Positions 1 to 8,495 are shown, numbered from the stretch's first letter. The stretch is DNA of 64,000 nt from Massilia sp. IC2-278 (GCF_020708045.1 NZ_JAJFES010000005.1:26440-90439); one strand, 5' to 3'. Notes: generated by a model not told the origin, from the sequence alone. A program made the numbers and translations.

Positions 1-2007
1 GCGCCGCCGGTCTTTGCCGCCGTGCTGCTGGGCATGCGCCCGGCCCTGGCCGCCCTCGGCCTGAGCGCCGCGATCATCCTGGGCCTGGGCCTGTCGGGCA
101 TCGTGCAGGCCGACGTCGCCGGCTTGCCGCCCGGTGAAGCGGTGTCCTCGCTGCTGGTGGCGCTGAACTTCATGTTCGTCGGCTCGCTGATCACGGTGTC
201 CTGCGGCAGCCTGCTGCAAAAGCTGGAAGCCTCGCTGGGCGACCTGCGCCTGTTCGCCGACACGCTGGAAGAAGGCCAGAACGCCGTGCAGCTGCTGAAC
301 GCGGAACTGCGCCTGGCGGCAGCCGCGGTGTCCCAGTTGAACGACAAGGTGGTCATCATCCGCGCCGCGGCGCCGGGCCAGCCGCAGCCGATCATCTTCG
401 CCAACGATGCCTTCCTGCGCGCCGCCGGCTATGCGCGCCAGGAACTGCTGGGACGCAGCATGAAGCTGCTGATCGGCCCGGAAACCGACCGCGCCGAAGT
501 GGCGCGCATCACCGCCGCCATGGAGCGCGGCCGTGGCGTGTCGGCCGAGCTGATGGTGCATGCACGCGACGGCACGCCCTACTGGCTCGAGCTCGAGGTC
601 ACGCCCTTCCTCGACGAACACGGCGCGCTCACGCACTGGGTGGCGGTCGGGCGCGACATCGGCGAGCGCAAGAAGGCCGCCGGCGCCATCCACCGCCTGG
701 CCTACTACGACGTGCTGACCGGCCTGCCGAACCGGCGCCTGCTGGGCGAGCGCCTGGAAGCCGAGCTGGCGCGGGCGCATGCGGGCGAGGCGGGTGGCGC
801 CCTGCTCTTCATCGACCTCGACAACTTCAAGGTCGTGAACGACGCGCGCGGCCATGCCACCGGCGACGCCCTGCTGCGCCAGGCGGCGGCGCGCCTGTCC
901 GCCCTGGTCGGCGAGGCCGGCATGGTGGCGCGCATCGGCGGCGACGAATTCGTGGTCCTGCTCACCGGCCTGGGCCAGGGCGAAGCCGCGGTGTCAAGCG
1001 CCGCGCTGGCGCGCGCCCAGGACATCCGCGCGGCGCTGGCCGAGGACATCGAGATCGACGGCCACCGCTACAACTCCTCGGCCAGCATCGGCGTGGCGCC
1101 GCTGCCGCGCCCGGGCCAGAGCGCCGACGACCTGCTGCGCGAGGCCGACACCGCCATGTACCGCGCCAAGGCCGGCGGTCGCAACGGCGTGGCCTTGTTC
1201 GAGGCCACCATGCGCGCCGAGGTCGAGAGGCGCCTGACGCTGGAACGCGAGCTTGGCCTGGCGCTGGCGCGCGAGGAACTGGCGATGCACCTGCAATTGC
1301 AGTTCGATGCCGCCGGCAGCCCGGTCGGCGCCGAACTGCTGATGCGCTGGCGGCGCCAGGACGGCAGCAGCGTCGCACCCGACGTGTTCATTCCGGTGGC
1401 GGAAGCGACGGGCCTGATCGTGCCGCTGGGCGAATGGGCGCTGCGCCAGGCGTGCCAGGCCTGGCTCCGGCTCGACGCGGCAGGGCACGCGCTGCCGCTG
1501 TCGGTGAACGTCAGCCCCTCGCAGTTCCGCCAGCACGGCTTCGTCGATTCGGTGCGGCGCCTGCTGCAGGAGACCGGCGTGCCGGCCAGCCAGCTGATCT
1601 TCGAACTCACCGAAGGCCTGGTGGTGGGCCAGCGCGACGGCATCATCGCGCGCATGGGCGAACTGGCCGCGCTCGGCATCCGCTTCTCGATCGACGACTT
1701 CGGCACCGGCTACTCGAACCTGGCCTACCTGAAGCGCATGCCGCTGTACGAACTGAAGATCGACAAGAGCTTCATCCGCGACACGCCGCACGACGCCGAC
1801 GGCACCGCCATCGTGCGCACCATCCTGGGCATGGCCGCCCACCTGCGCCTGCGCGTGGTGGCCGAAGGCGTGGAGACGCCGGAGCAGGCATGCTTCCTGG
1901 CCGAGCACGGCGCGCCGCACATGCAGGGCTACCTGTTTGCGCGGCCCATGCCGCTGGCCGAGGTGCTGGCGCGTCTGGCCGACGGGGAGGAGCGCCACGC
2001 CGCCTGA
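1..2007 (+). CDS. Diguanylate cyclase/phosphodiesterase (PAS-GGDEF-EAL), 5' truncated
   Basis: The frame is open to the window edge, so the true start lies upstream. The visible protein opens with hydrophobic membrane segments, then a PAS domain with a PAC-type tail (roughly residues 115-220 of the visible part). A GGDEF domain with an intact RIGGDEF signature follows, then an EAL domain. The EAL motif itself reads ELL, keeping the metal-binding Glu; the downstream NVSPSQF, FELTEG, IDDFGTGYSN and VVAEGVET motifs are intact, so phosphodiesterase activity is plausible. It should make and/or degrade cyclic di-GMP at the inner membrane. The signal sensed is unknown. Confidence 0.95.
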   Translation, partial: APPVFAAVLLGMRPALAALGLSAAIILGLGLSGIVQADVAGLPPGEAVSSLLVALNFMFVGSLITVSCGSLLQKLEASLGDLRLFADTLEEGQNAVQLLNAELRLAAAAVSQLNDKVVIIRAAAPGQPQPIIFANDAFLRAAGYARQELLGRSMKLLIGPETDRAEVARITAAMERGRGVSAELMVHARDGTPYWLELEVTPFLDEHGALTHWVAVGRDIGERKKAAGAIHRLAYYDVLTGLPNRRLLGERLEAELARAHAGEAGGALLFIDLDNFKVVNDARGHATGDALLRQAAARLSALVGEAGMVARIGGDEFVVLLTGLGQGEAAVSSAALARAQDIRAALAEDIEIDGHRYNSSASIGVAPLPRPGQSADDLLREADTAMYRAKAGGRNGVALFEATMRAEVERRLTLERELGLALAREELAMHLQLQFDAAGSPVGAELLMRWRRQDGSSVAPDVFIPVAEATGLIVPLGEWALRQACQAWLRLDAAGHALPLSVNVSPSQFRQHGFVDSVRRLLQETGVPASQLIFELTEGLVVGQRDGIIARMGELAALGIRFSIDDFGTGYSNLAYLKRMPLYELKIDKSFIRDTPHDADGTAIVRTILGMAAHLRLRVVAEGVETPEQACFLAEHGAPHMQGYLFARPMPLAEVLARLADGEERHAA

Positions 2008-2047
2008 AGCGCCGGGCGCCATCCCATTCATGCAAGCATGGCGGCGC

Positions 2048-3460
2048 CTAGGCCTGGAAAGGCAGGCCGGCGTGTGCGAACACCTCCGCCACGGATGCAC
2101 GCACCTCGTCGGACAGTTGCAGCCGGCGCAGACCGCCATGCGCGATCAGGGGCAACAGGAAACCGCGCTGCGTGTCGGTAGGCTTGCGCCTGGCCATCCG
2201 GGCCCATCGGACCCAATCGGCCAGGTCCGGATACCAGGACGGCAGCGCCGCATCCCCATCGGGTTCGCGCTCGGCCAGCCACATGGCGGTGCCTAGCGCA
2301 TCCCAATGGTTCATGTCGGCGAACCACCACAGCAATGCCCGATCCGCCGGCGCCTGCAGCTGCATGCGGACTGCCTCGAAGGGAAGATAGGCGCCGTGCT
2401 TGCGTACCAACTGCAGGAGCAAGACGCGCAACTCCGGCGCCGGATCGGCCAGGACCCGGAGCGCGATCTCGTCCCTTTCCGCCGGCGCGAGCCGCAGCCA
2501 GGCCTGCGCCGCCCGGCTGCGTACGCGTGCGACAGGATGATGCAGGAAGGGATTGATGCTGTCGAGGCAAGAGAGCTGGCGCGATGCGCCGAGTTCGGCC
2601 AGGCAAATGCCGATGCGTGCCGGGCTGGCGCCGGGCACGGTCAATGCCTCCCGGTAGAGCGCGGCAACGTCCTGCCCCTGGCCGGCGAGGTGGGCAGCCG
2701 CAACGGCGCGCAGCGACGCCTGGCGCGCAAACAATGCGTCCTCTACGTAGCGGGTTATGCCGCGCGCGATAAGGGCACGCAATGCGCGCGCACGGATGGG
2801 CGTGCTCTTCGACGCAAACGCGCGCACCAGTTCGGATTCGCCACACCCCTCCTCGCTGCGTTCGAGATGATCGAAGGCAAGACGCGTCAGCACGATGTCG
2901 CTGCTTGCCGGCACCACGAGCGCGAACAGCGCTTGCGGCGTCATGGCATGTGTACCTGCAAGCAGCCGGAACACGGCTCGTCCCACCTGGATATCCCGGC
3001 CTTGCAAGGCCCCCGCCAGGGCAGGCGCGCCGGCCTGGTCGATTATCGTGCGCTCGAATGCGGCGACCCACTGGGCGTGCGTTTCGCGCTTCGCATGCAA
3101 TAGCGCGTAGGCCGCGGGCAAGGCGCCGCACAGGTCGGCTGCCGAGGCCGTCGGCACCACCGCCTCCAGCGCGCGCCGGGCCGCCGCGCGCACCTGCGGC
3201 ACCCAGTCGTTGAGCCGTTCGACTAGCCTGGCCACCGCGCCTTCCGGCGCCAGCCGGCCGCAGTACTCGACGGCAGCCTGGCGGATGTAGCCGTCGCGAT
3301 GCGCAAGATACGGCTGCACCTGTTCGATGTGCGTCGTTCGGTGCAGCGCTTCCAGCTCGCCTTCGAGCCAGGCTGTGTAGTGGGAGCTGTCCGCATACTC
3401 GCCAGAGCGTGGCAACAGCCCGAAAATTCGCCAAAGAATGTTCATTTGGCAAATATACAT
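2048..3460 (-). CDS. HEAT-repeat protein of unknown function
   Basis: A 470-residue protein made largely of short helical repeats with the HEAT/PBS-lyase pattern (for example YIRQAAVEYCGRL and VPQVRAAARRAL near the N terminus, then VRSRAAQAWLRL). No catalytic domain or signal peptide is visible, so a cytoplasmic scaffold or protein-protein interaction role is likely. A second long frame on the same strand (2028-3452) lacks any domain pattern and is a shadow. An alternative ATG lies five codons inside. The gene is divergent from the UV endonuclease gene with about 127 bp between starts; no functional link is evident. Confidence 0.8.
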   Translation of the reverse strand: MYICQMNILWRIFGLLPRSGEYADSSHYTAWLEGELEALHRTTHIEQVQPYLAHRDGYIRQAAVEYCGRLAPEGAVARLVERLNDWVPQVRAAARRALEAVVPTASAADLCGALPAAYALLHAKRETHAQWVAAFERTIIDQAGAPALAGALQGRDIQVGRAVFRLLAGTHAMTPQALFALVVPASSDIVLTRLAFDHLERSEEGCGESELVRAFASKSTPIRARALRALIARGITRYVEDALFARQASLRAVAAAHLAGQGQDVAALYREALTVPGASPARIGICLAELGASRQLSCLDSINPFLHHPVARVRSRAAQAWLRLAPAERDEIALRVLADPAPELRVLLLQLVRKHGAYLPFEAVRMQLQAPADRALLWWFADMNHWDALGTAMWLAEREPDGDAALPSWYPDLADWVRWARMARRKPTDTQRGFLLPLIAHGGLRRLQLSDEVRASVAEVFAHAGLPFQA

Positions 3461-3587
3461 CGGAACTGATTACGCAAGGACGCCAGGCTACCGCTCTGCA
3501 CCAGCGAATGGCAGGCGGGTCCTACCGCGCTCTCGTCCGCCGGACGACGGCCTATACTGGCCTGCAACGTCATCCTGCGAGAAACCT

Positions 3588-4487
3588 ATGCCCCCTCACC
3601 TCGGCCTGGTGTGCATCACCGCATCGAAAGAGGTCCGCTACCGGACCGTCACCCGCAAGCGCCTGCTCGAGCAATCGCTCGATGGGCAGCGCAAGATTCT
3701 GGAAGATATTTTCCGCGATAACATCCAGACCTTCGACGGCGCCATGCGCTATTGCCAGCAGAACGGCATTGCCCTGTACCGCCTGCCGTCGTCGATCTTT
3801 CCGTTTTCCGACGAGCCGATCGGGCGCGAGATCCTGGAAACCCTCGCCCCGATCCTGGCGCGCTCGGGCGAACGCGCAACCGCCGCCGGCATCCGCCTGG
3901 TGATGCACCCGGACCAGTTCGTGGTGCTGAGTTCGGATTCGCCGGCGGTGGTGGAGAACAGCGTCAAGATCTTGCAGATGCACGCCGACATCATGGACTT
4001 GCTGAAGCAGCCACGCTCGCCCTGGGCGATTCTGGAAATCCACGGCGGCAAGTCCGACCGGGCCGACGCCCTGGTGGCGGCGATCGGCCGCCTGCCGGAG
4101 GCGATCCGCTCGCGCCTGGCGCTGGAAAACGACGAGTATTCGTACAGCGCCGAAGAAATCTACGCGATCTGCAAGCGCGCCGGCGTGCCGATGGTGTTCG
4201 ACGCCCACCACCACATCGTGCACGAAAAGCTCGACAGCTACGAGCACCCGAGCGTGGCCGAGATGCTGGCCAAGGCGCGCGAGACCTGGCCCGACCCGGC
4301 GCAGCAGCTGGTGCACATCTCGAACGGGCGCGAAGGTTTCAACGACCGCCAGCATTCGGACCTGATCGCCACCATGCCTTCGTCCTACGCCGGCGCGCCG
4401 TGGATCGAGATCGAGGCGAAATCGAAGGAAGAAGCGATTGCCGGGCTACGGCCCTGGCTCGGCACGCTTGCCGTCCAGGCCGGCTGA
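3588..4487 (+). CDS. uvsE: UV-damage endonuclease UvsE/UVDE
   Basis: A 299-residue protein of the UVDE family, TIM-barrel endonucleases that nick 5' of UV photoproducts and abasic sites. It opens with LGLVCITASKEVRYRTVT, and carries FPFSDEPIG, VMHPDQFVVLSS, EIHGGKSDR, LENDEYSYS and MVFDAHHHIVH, matching the metal-binding His/Glu/Asp positions of the family. The frame is open further upstream to 3438, but the ATG at 3588 gives the usual family length and N terminus. It stands alone, divergent from the HEAT-repeat gene. Confidence 0.93.
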   Translation: MPPHLGLVCITASKEVRYRTVTRKRLLEQSLDGQRKILEDIFRDNIQTFDGAMRYCQQNGIALYRLPSSIFPFSDEPIGREILETLAPILARSGERATAAGIRLVMHPDQFVVLSSDSPAVVENSVKILQMHADIMDLLKQPRSPWAILEIHGGKSDRADALVAAIGRLPEAIRSRLALENDEYSYSAEEIYAICKRAGVPMVFDAHHHIVHEKLDSYEHPSVAEMLAKARETWPDPAQQLVHISNGREGFNDRQHSDLIATMPSSYAGAPWIEIEAKSKEEAIAGLRPWLGTLAVQAG

Positions 4488-4538
4488 TCGACATCAAGCG
4501 GACGGCGCTGCCGCCGCCCGCTTCCGATTCCCCTACCC

Positions 4539-5399
4539 TTATTCGCTGCGCTTGACGATCACCGCCTCCAGGTACTCGGACGGCACCACCAGCGAAGCGC
4601 CGCCGGCGGTATTCGCGCCGTGCAGCATGCAGGTGATGTCGGCCTCCAGCGCCGCCTGGCCGGCGCCGTCGAGCGCGGCAAACGCTTTCTGCACCGGGCC
4701 GTAGTAATCCTTGAATACCTGCAGCCAGTGCCCGGTCGAGGCATAGCGGAACAGGAAGCTGCGGCGCGTGATGCGGATGCCGGCCGCCTGGGCGCCGAAC
4801 AGTTCGCGCAGGTAATCCTCGCTGCCCCACATCGCCGGGGAGCGCAGCCCGGCCGGTGGCGGCACGTACTTGCCGATGGTCTTGAACAACTGGCCGACCA
4901 GGCCTTCAGGCGTCCAGCTCGCCAGGCCGATACGCCCGCCCGGACGCACCACGCGCAACAGCTCGCTTGAAGAGCGGGCATGGTCGGGCGTGAACATCAC
5001 GCCGAAGGTGGACAGCGCCACGTCGAACGTGCTGTCGGCGAACGGCAGGTCCTCGGCATCGGCGATACGGAAATCGATCTTCAGGCCCTCGGCCTCGGCG
5101 CGTGCGCGGCCCTTGTCCAGCAATGCCGGCACGTAGTCGGTCGAGGTCACGCGGGCGAAGCGGTGCGCGGCGGCCAGGCTGGCGTTGCCGTTGCCGGCCG
5201 CCACATCGAGCACGGTCTCGCCGGCACGGATGTCGGCGGCTTCGGCCAGGGTTTCGCCGACGATCTGCAGGGTGACGCCGATCACGGCGAAGTCGCCGCT
5301 GGCCCAGGTGGCCTGCTGGCGGTGCTTGATGGCGGCAAAGTCCGGCTGGGCGGCGCGCCCCTGCGGCAAGGTTGAAGTCGATTGCGTTGGCTTGTCCAT
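4539..5399 (-). CDS. Class I SAM-dependent methyltransferase
   Basis: A 286-residue methyltransferase of the UbiE/Methyltransf_11 type. The SAM-binding motif I reads VLDVAAGNGNASL near residue 64, followed by an acidic post-motif (TSTDYVPAL), the IADAEDLPF motif and LLRVVRPGGRIGLASW. The substrate cannot be read from the sequence. It is divergently transcribed from the AraC-family regulator at 5504 with about 100 bp between starts, a common arrangement when the regulator controls the enzyme. Confidence 0.88.
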   Translation of the reverse strand: MDKPTQSTSTLPQGRAAQPDFAAIKHRQQATWASGDFAVIGVTLQIVGETLAEAADIRAGETVLDVAAGNGNASLAAAHRFARVTSTDYVPALLDKGRARAEAEGLKIDFRIADAEDLPFADSTFDVALSTFGVMFTPDHARSSSELLRVVRPGGRIGLASWTPEGLVGQLFKTIGKYVPPPAGLRSPAMWGSEDYLRELFGAQAAGIRITRRSFLFRYASTGHWLQVFKDYYGPVQKAFAALDGAGQAALEADITCMLHGANTAGGASLVVPSEYLEAVIVKRSE

Positions 5400-5503
5400 G
5401 GTGGCATCCTCCCATCTCCTAGTTGAAGATGACGAGTATCGCGCGCATGCGCAGCGGCGGCTTGCTCCAGCGTCGCTCCGGTTTGCCCGCGCATCCTGAA
5501 CCG

Positions 5504-6499
5504 ATGGGTATCGACACCTTGTCCGATGTGCTGCGCTCGGTACGCCTGCGCGGCGCGGTCTTCTACCAGCTCAGTTTGCCGACGAACTGGGCGGTGGAAG
5601 CGCCGCCCCTGCGCGACCTGGCCGGCCTGCTGTTCCCCGACGCCGAGCACGTCATGGAATACCACGTGCTCACGCGCGGTAGCGGCTGGGTCACGGTGGC
5701 CGGCCTGGCGCCGGTGCGCCTGCAGCCGGGCGACACCATCATCCTGCCGCACGGCGACGGCCACGTGCTCTCCAGCGACCCGGCCCAGCAGCCCACGCGC
5801 ATCGATCCGGCCTGGGTGGCCGCCACCCGCGATGCGCCGAAGCCGATCCCGATCGTGTTCCACTCGCAGTACGAAATCACCTGGGGCGAGCCGGCCCAGG
5901 CGGCCGAGAACGGGGTGACCTGCGGCTTCCTCAGCTGCGACCGTCACCCCTTCAACCCGCTGCTTGGCGCCCTGCCGCGCCTGCTGCACCTGCCGGCCAG
6001 TGGCGCCAGCGCGCGCACCGACCTGGCCGCCCTGGCCGCGCGCGTGGAACAGAACCAGCCGGGCGCCGCCGCGCTGCTGGAACGCGCCAGCGAAACCATG
6101 TTCATCGACGCCCTGCGCCGCTACCTCGAGCACCTGCCGGCCGGCAGTACCGGCTGGCTGGCCGGACTGCGCGACCCGCAGCTGGGCCGGGCGCTGGGCC
6201 TGATCCACCGCGCGCCGGCGCGGCCCTGGACCATCGACGACCTGGCGCGCGCCGCCGGCCTGTCGCGCTCGGTCTTCTGCGCCCGCTTCCTGCGCTTGCT
6301 GGGCCAGCCGCCGATGCAATACCTGGCGCGCTGGCGCATGGAAGCGGCGGCCGGGCTGCTGCGCGACAGCCGGGCGCCGGTGGCGTCGGTGGCGCTGGAA
6401 GTCGGCTACGAGTCGGAGGCGGCGTTTGCGCGGGCGTTCAAGCGCGAGGTGGGGACGTCGCCGGCGCGCTGGCGGCGCGAGCATGTGACGACGGGTTGA
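5504..6499 (+). CDS. AraC-family regulator with cupin sensor domain
   Basis: A 331-residue transcription factor. The N-terminal part is a cupin (MEYHVLTRGSGWVTV, LQPGDTIILPHGDGH) of the AraC cupin_6 type. The C-terminal hundred residues carry two helix-turn-helix motifs (WTIDDLARAAGLSRSVFCARF and VASVALEVGYESEAAFARAFKREVG). The frame is open to a TTG at 5423, but the ATG at 5504 begins the conserved DTLSDVLRSVRLRGAVF segment, so I prefer it. It probably responds to a small molecule or oxidant and controls the divergent methyltransferase gene; the latter is inferred from position only. Confidence 0.9.
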   Translation: MGIDTLSDVLRSVRLRGAVFYQLSLPTNWAVEAPPLRDLAGLLFPDAEHVMEYHVLTRGSGWVTVAGLAPVRLQPGDTIILPHGDGHVLSSDPAQQPTRIDPAWVAATRDAPKPIPIVFHSQYEITWGEPAQAAENGVTCGFLSCDRHPFNPLLGALPRLLHLPASGASARTDLAALAARVEQNQPGAAALLERASETMFIDALRRYLEHLPAGSTGWLAGLRDPQLGRALGLIHRAPARPWTIDDLARAAGLSRSVFCARFLRLLGQPPMQYLARWRMEAAAGLLRDSRAPVASVALEVGYESEAAFARAFKREVGTSPARWRREHVTTG

Positions 6500-6556
6500 T
6501 GCTGCATTCAAGAAATTATGGACTTGCGGCTAGTTCATGCTAAAATTCGCCGCCTT

Positions 6557-6632
6557 GGCCTGGTAGCTCAGTTGGTAGAGCAGAGGATTGAAAATCCTTG
6601 TGTCGGTGGTTCGATTCCGCCCCGGGCCACCA
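6557..6632 (+). tRNA. tRNA-Phe (GAA)
   Basis: A 76-nt cloverleaf. The acceptor strands GGCCTGG and CCGGGCC pair with one T-G wobble. The D stem is GCTC/GAGC, the anticodon stem GAGGA/TCCTT with loop TTGAAAA (anticodon GAA), and the T arm GGTGG-TTCGATT-CCGCC. An encoded CCA follows the discriminator A. The gene is intact despite lying at the left edge of a probable insertion. Part of its anticodon arm recurs at 7867-7884 and a degenerate copy of its 3' end at 8473-8495. Confidence 0.97.
6586..6603 (+). repeat. 18-bp direct repeat, left copy (inside tRNA-Phe anticodon arm)
   Basis: The sequence GATTGAAAATCCTTGTGT within the tRNA-Phe anticodon stem-loop and variable region recurs exactly at 7867-7884 in the same orientation. 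Such duplications of a tRNA segment are the usual footprint (attL/attR) of site-specific integration. No recombinase gene is present between the copies. Confidence 0.75.
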
Positions 6633-6662
6633 AGAATGCAGCATCCCTGACGATGCAAACAA

Positions 6663-6690
6663 AACGCCACCTTCGGGTGGCGTTTTTGTT
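6663..6690 (+). terminator. Rho-independent terminator after tRNA-Phe
   Basis: A perfect 8-bp stem ACGCCACC/GGTGGCGT closes a TTCG tetraloop and is followed by a run of T. It lies about 30 nt after the tRNA CCA end and should end tRNA transcription, separating it from the two-gene cassette that follows. Confidence 0.9.
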
Positions 6691-6778
6691 TTCGGCTGGA
6701 CCGTGCAATATCCATGCACCGGTATGTGAAAGTGCTACGATAAAGGCAGTTCACAACACGCCTATTGCAAGGATTGCC

Positions 6779-7231
6779 ATGCCAAGCCAGCCGGATCTCA
6801 CGGTCTACTCATCAGACCACCAGCTTCAGCTCGTGGTGGAAATAAAACGCGTATCAGGCAAAGGGCCGGAGTGGGCGGCCGAACTCCATCGAAATCTTCT
6901 CGAATACCACGCAGTTCCGCCCTCCCCTTTCTTCCTGCTTGTGTTACCGGACCATTTGTATCTATGGTCGACCCAGCAAGGTGAGGATGCCTATCTGCCA
7001 CAGTATGAAGCAGTGACCACATCGGCACTAAAAAAGTATTTACCTAAAAAAGCTCATTATTCCAGTGAAATAACCGAGCTAGGCCTTCAACTGGCCGTGC
7101 AATTCTGGCTGAGCGAATTGACTAATCCCAATGCAACTCCGGATGCACATGAATATGGGCAGTGGGTCATGGAATCAGGACTGTTCGCTGCCATTCGTCG
7201 AGGATCGGTTCAAATCGAGGCCGTGGTGTGA
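6779..7231 (+). CDS. PD-(D/E)XK-like protein of a two-gene cassette
   Basis: A 150-residue protein that I do not recognise as a named family. Its N terminus, PDLTVYSS...LQLVVEIKRV, has the spacing of a PD-(D/E)XK nuclease core (PD, then hydrophobic strand and EIK). A strand ending FLLVLPDHLYLWS follows, as in related restriction-like folds. The frame is open from 6518 through the tRNA, so the ATG at 6779, after the tRNA terminator, is the realistic start. It overlaps the next gene by 4 nt (GTGA), so the two are co-translated. The nuclease assignment is an inference from motif spacing. Confidence 0.7.
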   Translation: MPSQPDLTVYSSDHQLQLVVEIKRVSGKGPEWAAELHRNLLEYHAVPPSPFFLLVLPDHLYLWSTQQGEDAYLPQYEAVTTSALKKYLPKKAHYSSEITELGLQLAVQFWLSELTNPNATPDAHEYGQWVMESGLFAAIRRGSVQIEAVV

Positions 7232-7872
7232 TCGTTTATATCGAGTCGAATTTCATTCTGGAACTCGCACTCTTGCAGGAGGAAGGCGCGTCTTGTGAAG
7301 CCATCCTTCACCTGGCGGAAACAGCTGCGATCAAGATTGCAGTTCCAGCATTTTCATTGGGTGAGCCCTACGAAACCCTGGTACGCCGCCACCGTGAACG
7401 GCGTGCACTCGCTGGTGCCCTGGCCAGCGAGCTGACACAACTGCGGCGCTCCGCATCCTATAAGGAGAGCGTCAAGGACGCGGATGCGATGGCCACTATC
7501 TTGACCGAATCAGGTAGGCAGGAAAGCGAACGGCTCAACTCGGTTTTGCTACGACTGGCCAATATTGCGGTTATTTTGCCAAACGACCGCCCTGTGATGC
7601 ATTTGGCGTTGACGTCACAGCAGTCACTCAACTTGAGTCCGCAAGATTCCATCGTCTATGCATCGGTGCATCAGCATGCCAGTACTGAAACTGATGAGAA
7701 ATGCTTTATCAACAAAAACGTCAAGGATTTCCTGATACCGGAAATTGCAGCCGAATTTTCTGCATATAACTGTAAACTGCTGGGCAAGTTTAGTACCGGA
7801 CTCGGCTATATACGTTCCAGATTGCCTGCAATGACTGCGGCAAAGTCCAGCGCTGCAGGAACTGGCGATTGA
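7228..7872 (+). CDS. PIN-domain-like protein (possible toxin/effector ribonuclease)
   Basis: A 214-residue protein starting at the GTG that overlaps the upstream stop codon. The N terminus (VYIESNFILELAL) has the first PIN strand and helix, with Glu where VapC-type nucleases have Asp. Later come an acidic LGEPYE and a C-terminal SPQDSIVYASV...FINKNVKDF that matches the last PIN acidic residues and the NxxDF motif. PIN proteins are metal-dependent ribonucleases, often toxins. The large helical insert (residues 45-120) is atypical of VapC. The stop codon TGA falls inside the 18-bp repeat at 7867-7884, so the right junction forms the gene's 3' end. Confidence 0.72.
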   Translation: MIVYIESNFILELALLQEEGASCEAILHLAETAAIKIAVPAFSLGEPYETLVRRHRERRALAGALASELTQLRRSASYKESVKDADAMATILTESGRQESERLNSVLLRLANIAVILPNDRPVMHLALTSQQSLNLSPQDSIVYASVHQHASTETDEKCFINKNVKDFLIPEIAAEFSAYNCKLLGKFSTGLGYIRSRLPAMTAAKSSAAGTGD

Positions 7873-7884
7873 AAATCCTTGTGT
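7867..7884 (+). repeat. 18-bp direct repeat, right copy (tRNA-Phe anticodon arm)
   Basis: This is an exact copy of 6586-6603, 1281 bp downstream. It contains the stop codon of the PIN-like gene and ends 3 bp before the stop codon of the convergent membrane-protein gene (7888). It is probably the right attachment-site core. Confidence 0.75.
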
Positions 7885-7887
7885 GAC

Positions 7888-8355
7888 TTACTCTTTCCTT
7901 TCCCTGAATTCACCTTCAATCACCGTGTCGTCCTCTTTGTTGCGCGCGCTGTGGCCTGCGGCAAATCGCGAGAACGGCGATGACAGCCGCTTGAACACGG
8001 TTCTTTTCAGCCAGGGATAGCCAAGAACAAAAGCCGTCGTCAATCCTGTGAACACTGCGGGCACATAGTCGCCGTGCGACAGGAAGAGCAACAAGGTCAA
8101 TGCGAGCAAGCTTACGATGAGCGGCCGGCGTGCAGGTTTCGGCAGCAGGCCAATAATGCGCAGCCTGCCATTGCTTATCCACGGAAACCGTGCGAACAGA
8201 ACGCCAAGCAGCAAGCCGGCCATGAACCGGCCCGTGCCGAGTTGATCGGCCAACACGCCAACGACGAGGAAACCGGTGTAGGTCATCGTGCCGGCCAGGG
8301 CGGCCAGCACGCATAAGACAAGGGCGATCGTAAGCCTGGGTCTGCCGACCGCCAC
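7888..8355 (-). CDS. Small membrane protein of unknown function
   Basis: A 155-residue protein with about four hydrophobic segments (LTIALVLCVLAALAGTM, a GLLLGVLFARF stretch, LIVSLLALTLLLFL, AVFTGLTTAFVLGY) and a charged C-terminal tail. The start is a GTG. No family is recognised. It lies between the exact tRNA-Phe repeat and the degenerate tRNA-Phe 3' end at 8473-8495, so it may belong to the island. It converges on the PIN-like gene with 15 bp between stop codons. Confidence 0.65.
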   Translation of the reverse strand: MAVGRPRLTIALVLCVLAALAGTMTYTGFLVVGVLADQLGTGRFMAGLLLGVLFARFPWISNGRLRIIGLLPKPARRPLIVSLLALTLLLFLSHGDYVPAVFTGLTTAFVLGYPWLKRTVFKRLSSPFSRFAAGHSARNKEDDTVIEGEFRERKE

Positions 8356-8472
8356 TCTGATGAAGGAACCGAGGATTTGTGTACTCCTGCAAATGAATCG
8401 GAATGCTGCCGCAAAATTTTAACAGCACTCCCCCGTCTCAGGGTTTTGAACCGGACCAGGCAAGGCGCGCCG

Positions 8473-8495
8473 CGATTCGGCCCGGGCCATCAAGA
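8473..8495 (+). repeat. Degenerate copy of tRNA-Phe 3' end
   Basis: Compared with the T-arm/acceptor/CCA region of tRNA-Phe (6612-6635), this stretch matches at about 21 of 24 positions, with one deletion. The match includes the block CCCGGGCCA and the following CAAGA. It could be an older right junction of the tRNA-Phe island. Confidence 0.5.

Larger units (their letters stand above)
6586..7884 (+). mobile_element. Probable tRNA-Phe-associated mini-island
   Basis: The segment is bounded by the 18-bp direct repeat and holds only the rest of tRNA-Phe, its terminator and a two-gene cassette. Its base composition is clearly more AT-rich than the flanking genes (for example 7021-7080), which suggests transfer. 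It has no integrase, so it is either a decayed island, a passenger mobilised in trans, or the left part of a larger insertion ending at the degenerate tRNA copy near 8495. The boundaries are inferred. Confidence 0.55.

Noticed and set aside
2028..3452. Long open frame overlapping the HEAT-repeat gene on the same strand
   Set aside because: It has no domain pattern and a shadow-like Arg/Ala/Gly composition; the frame at 2048-3460 has regular HEAT repeats.
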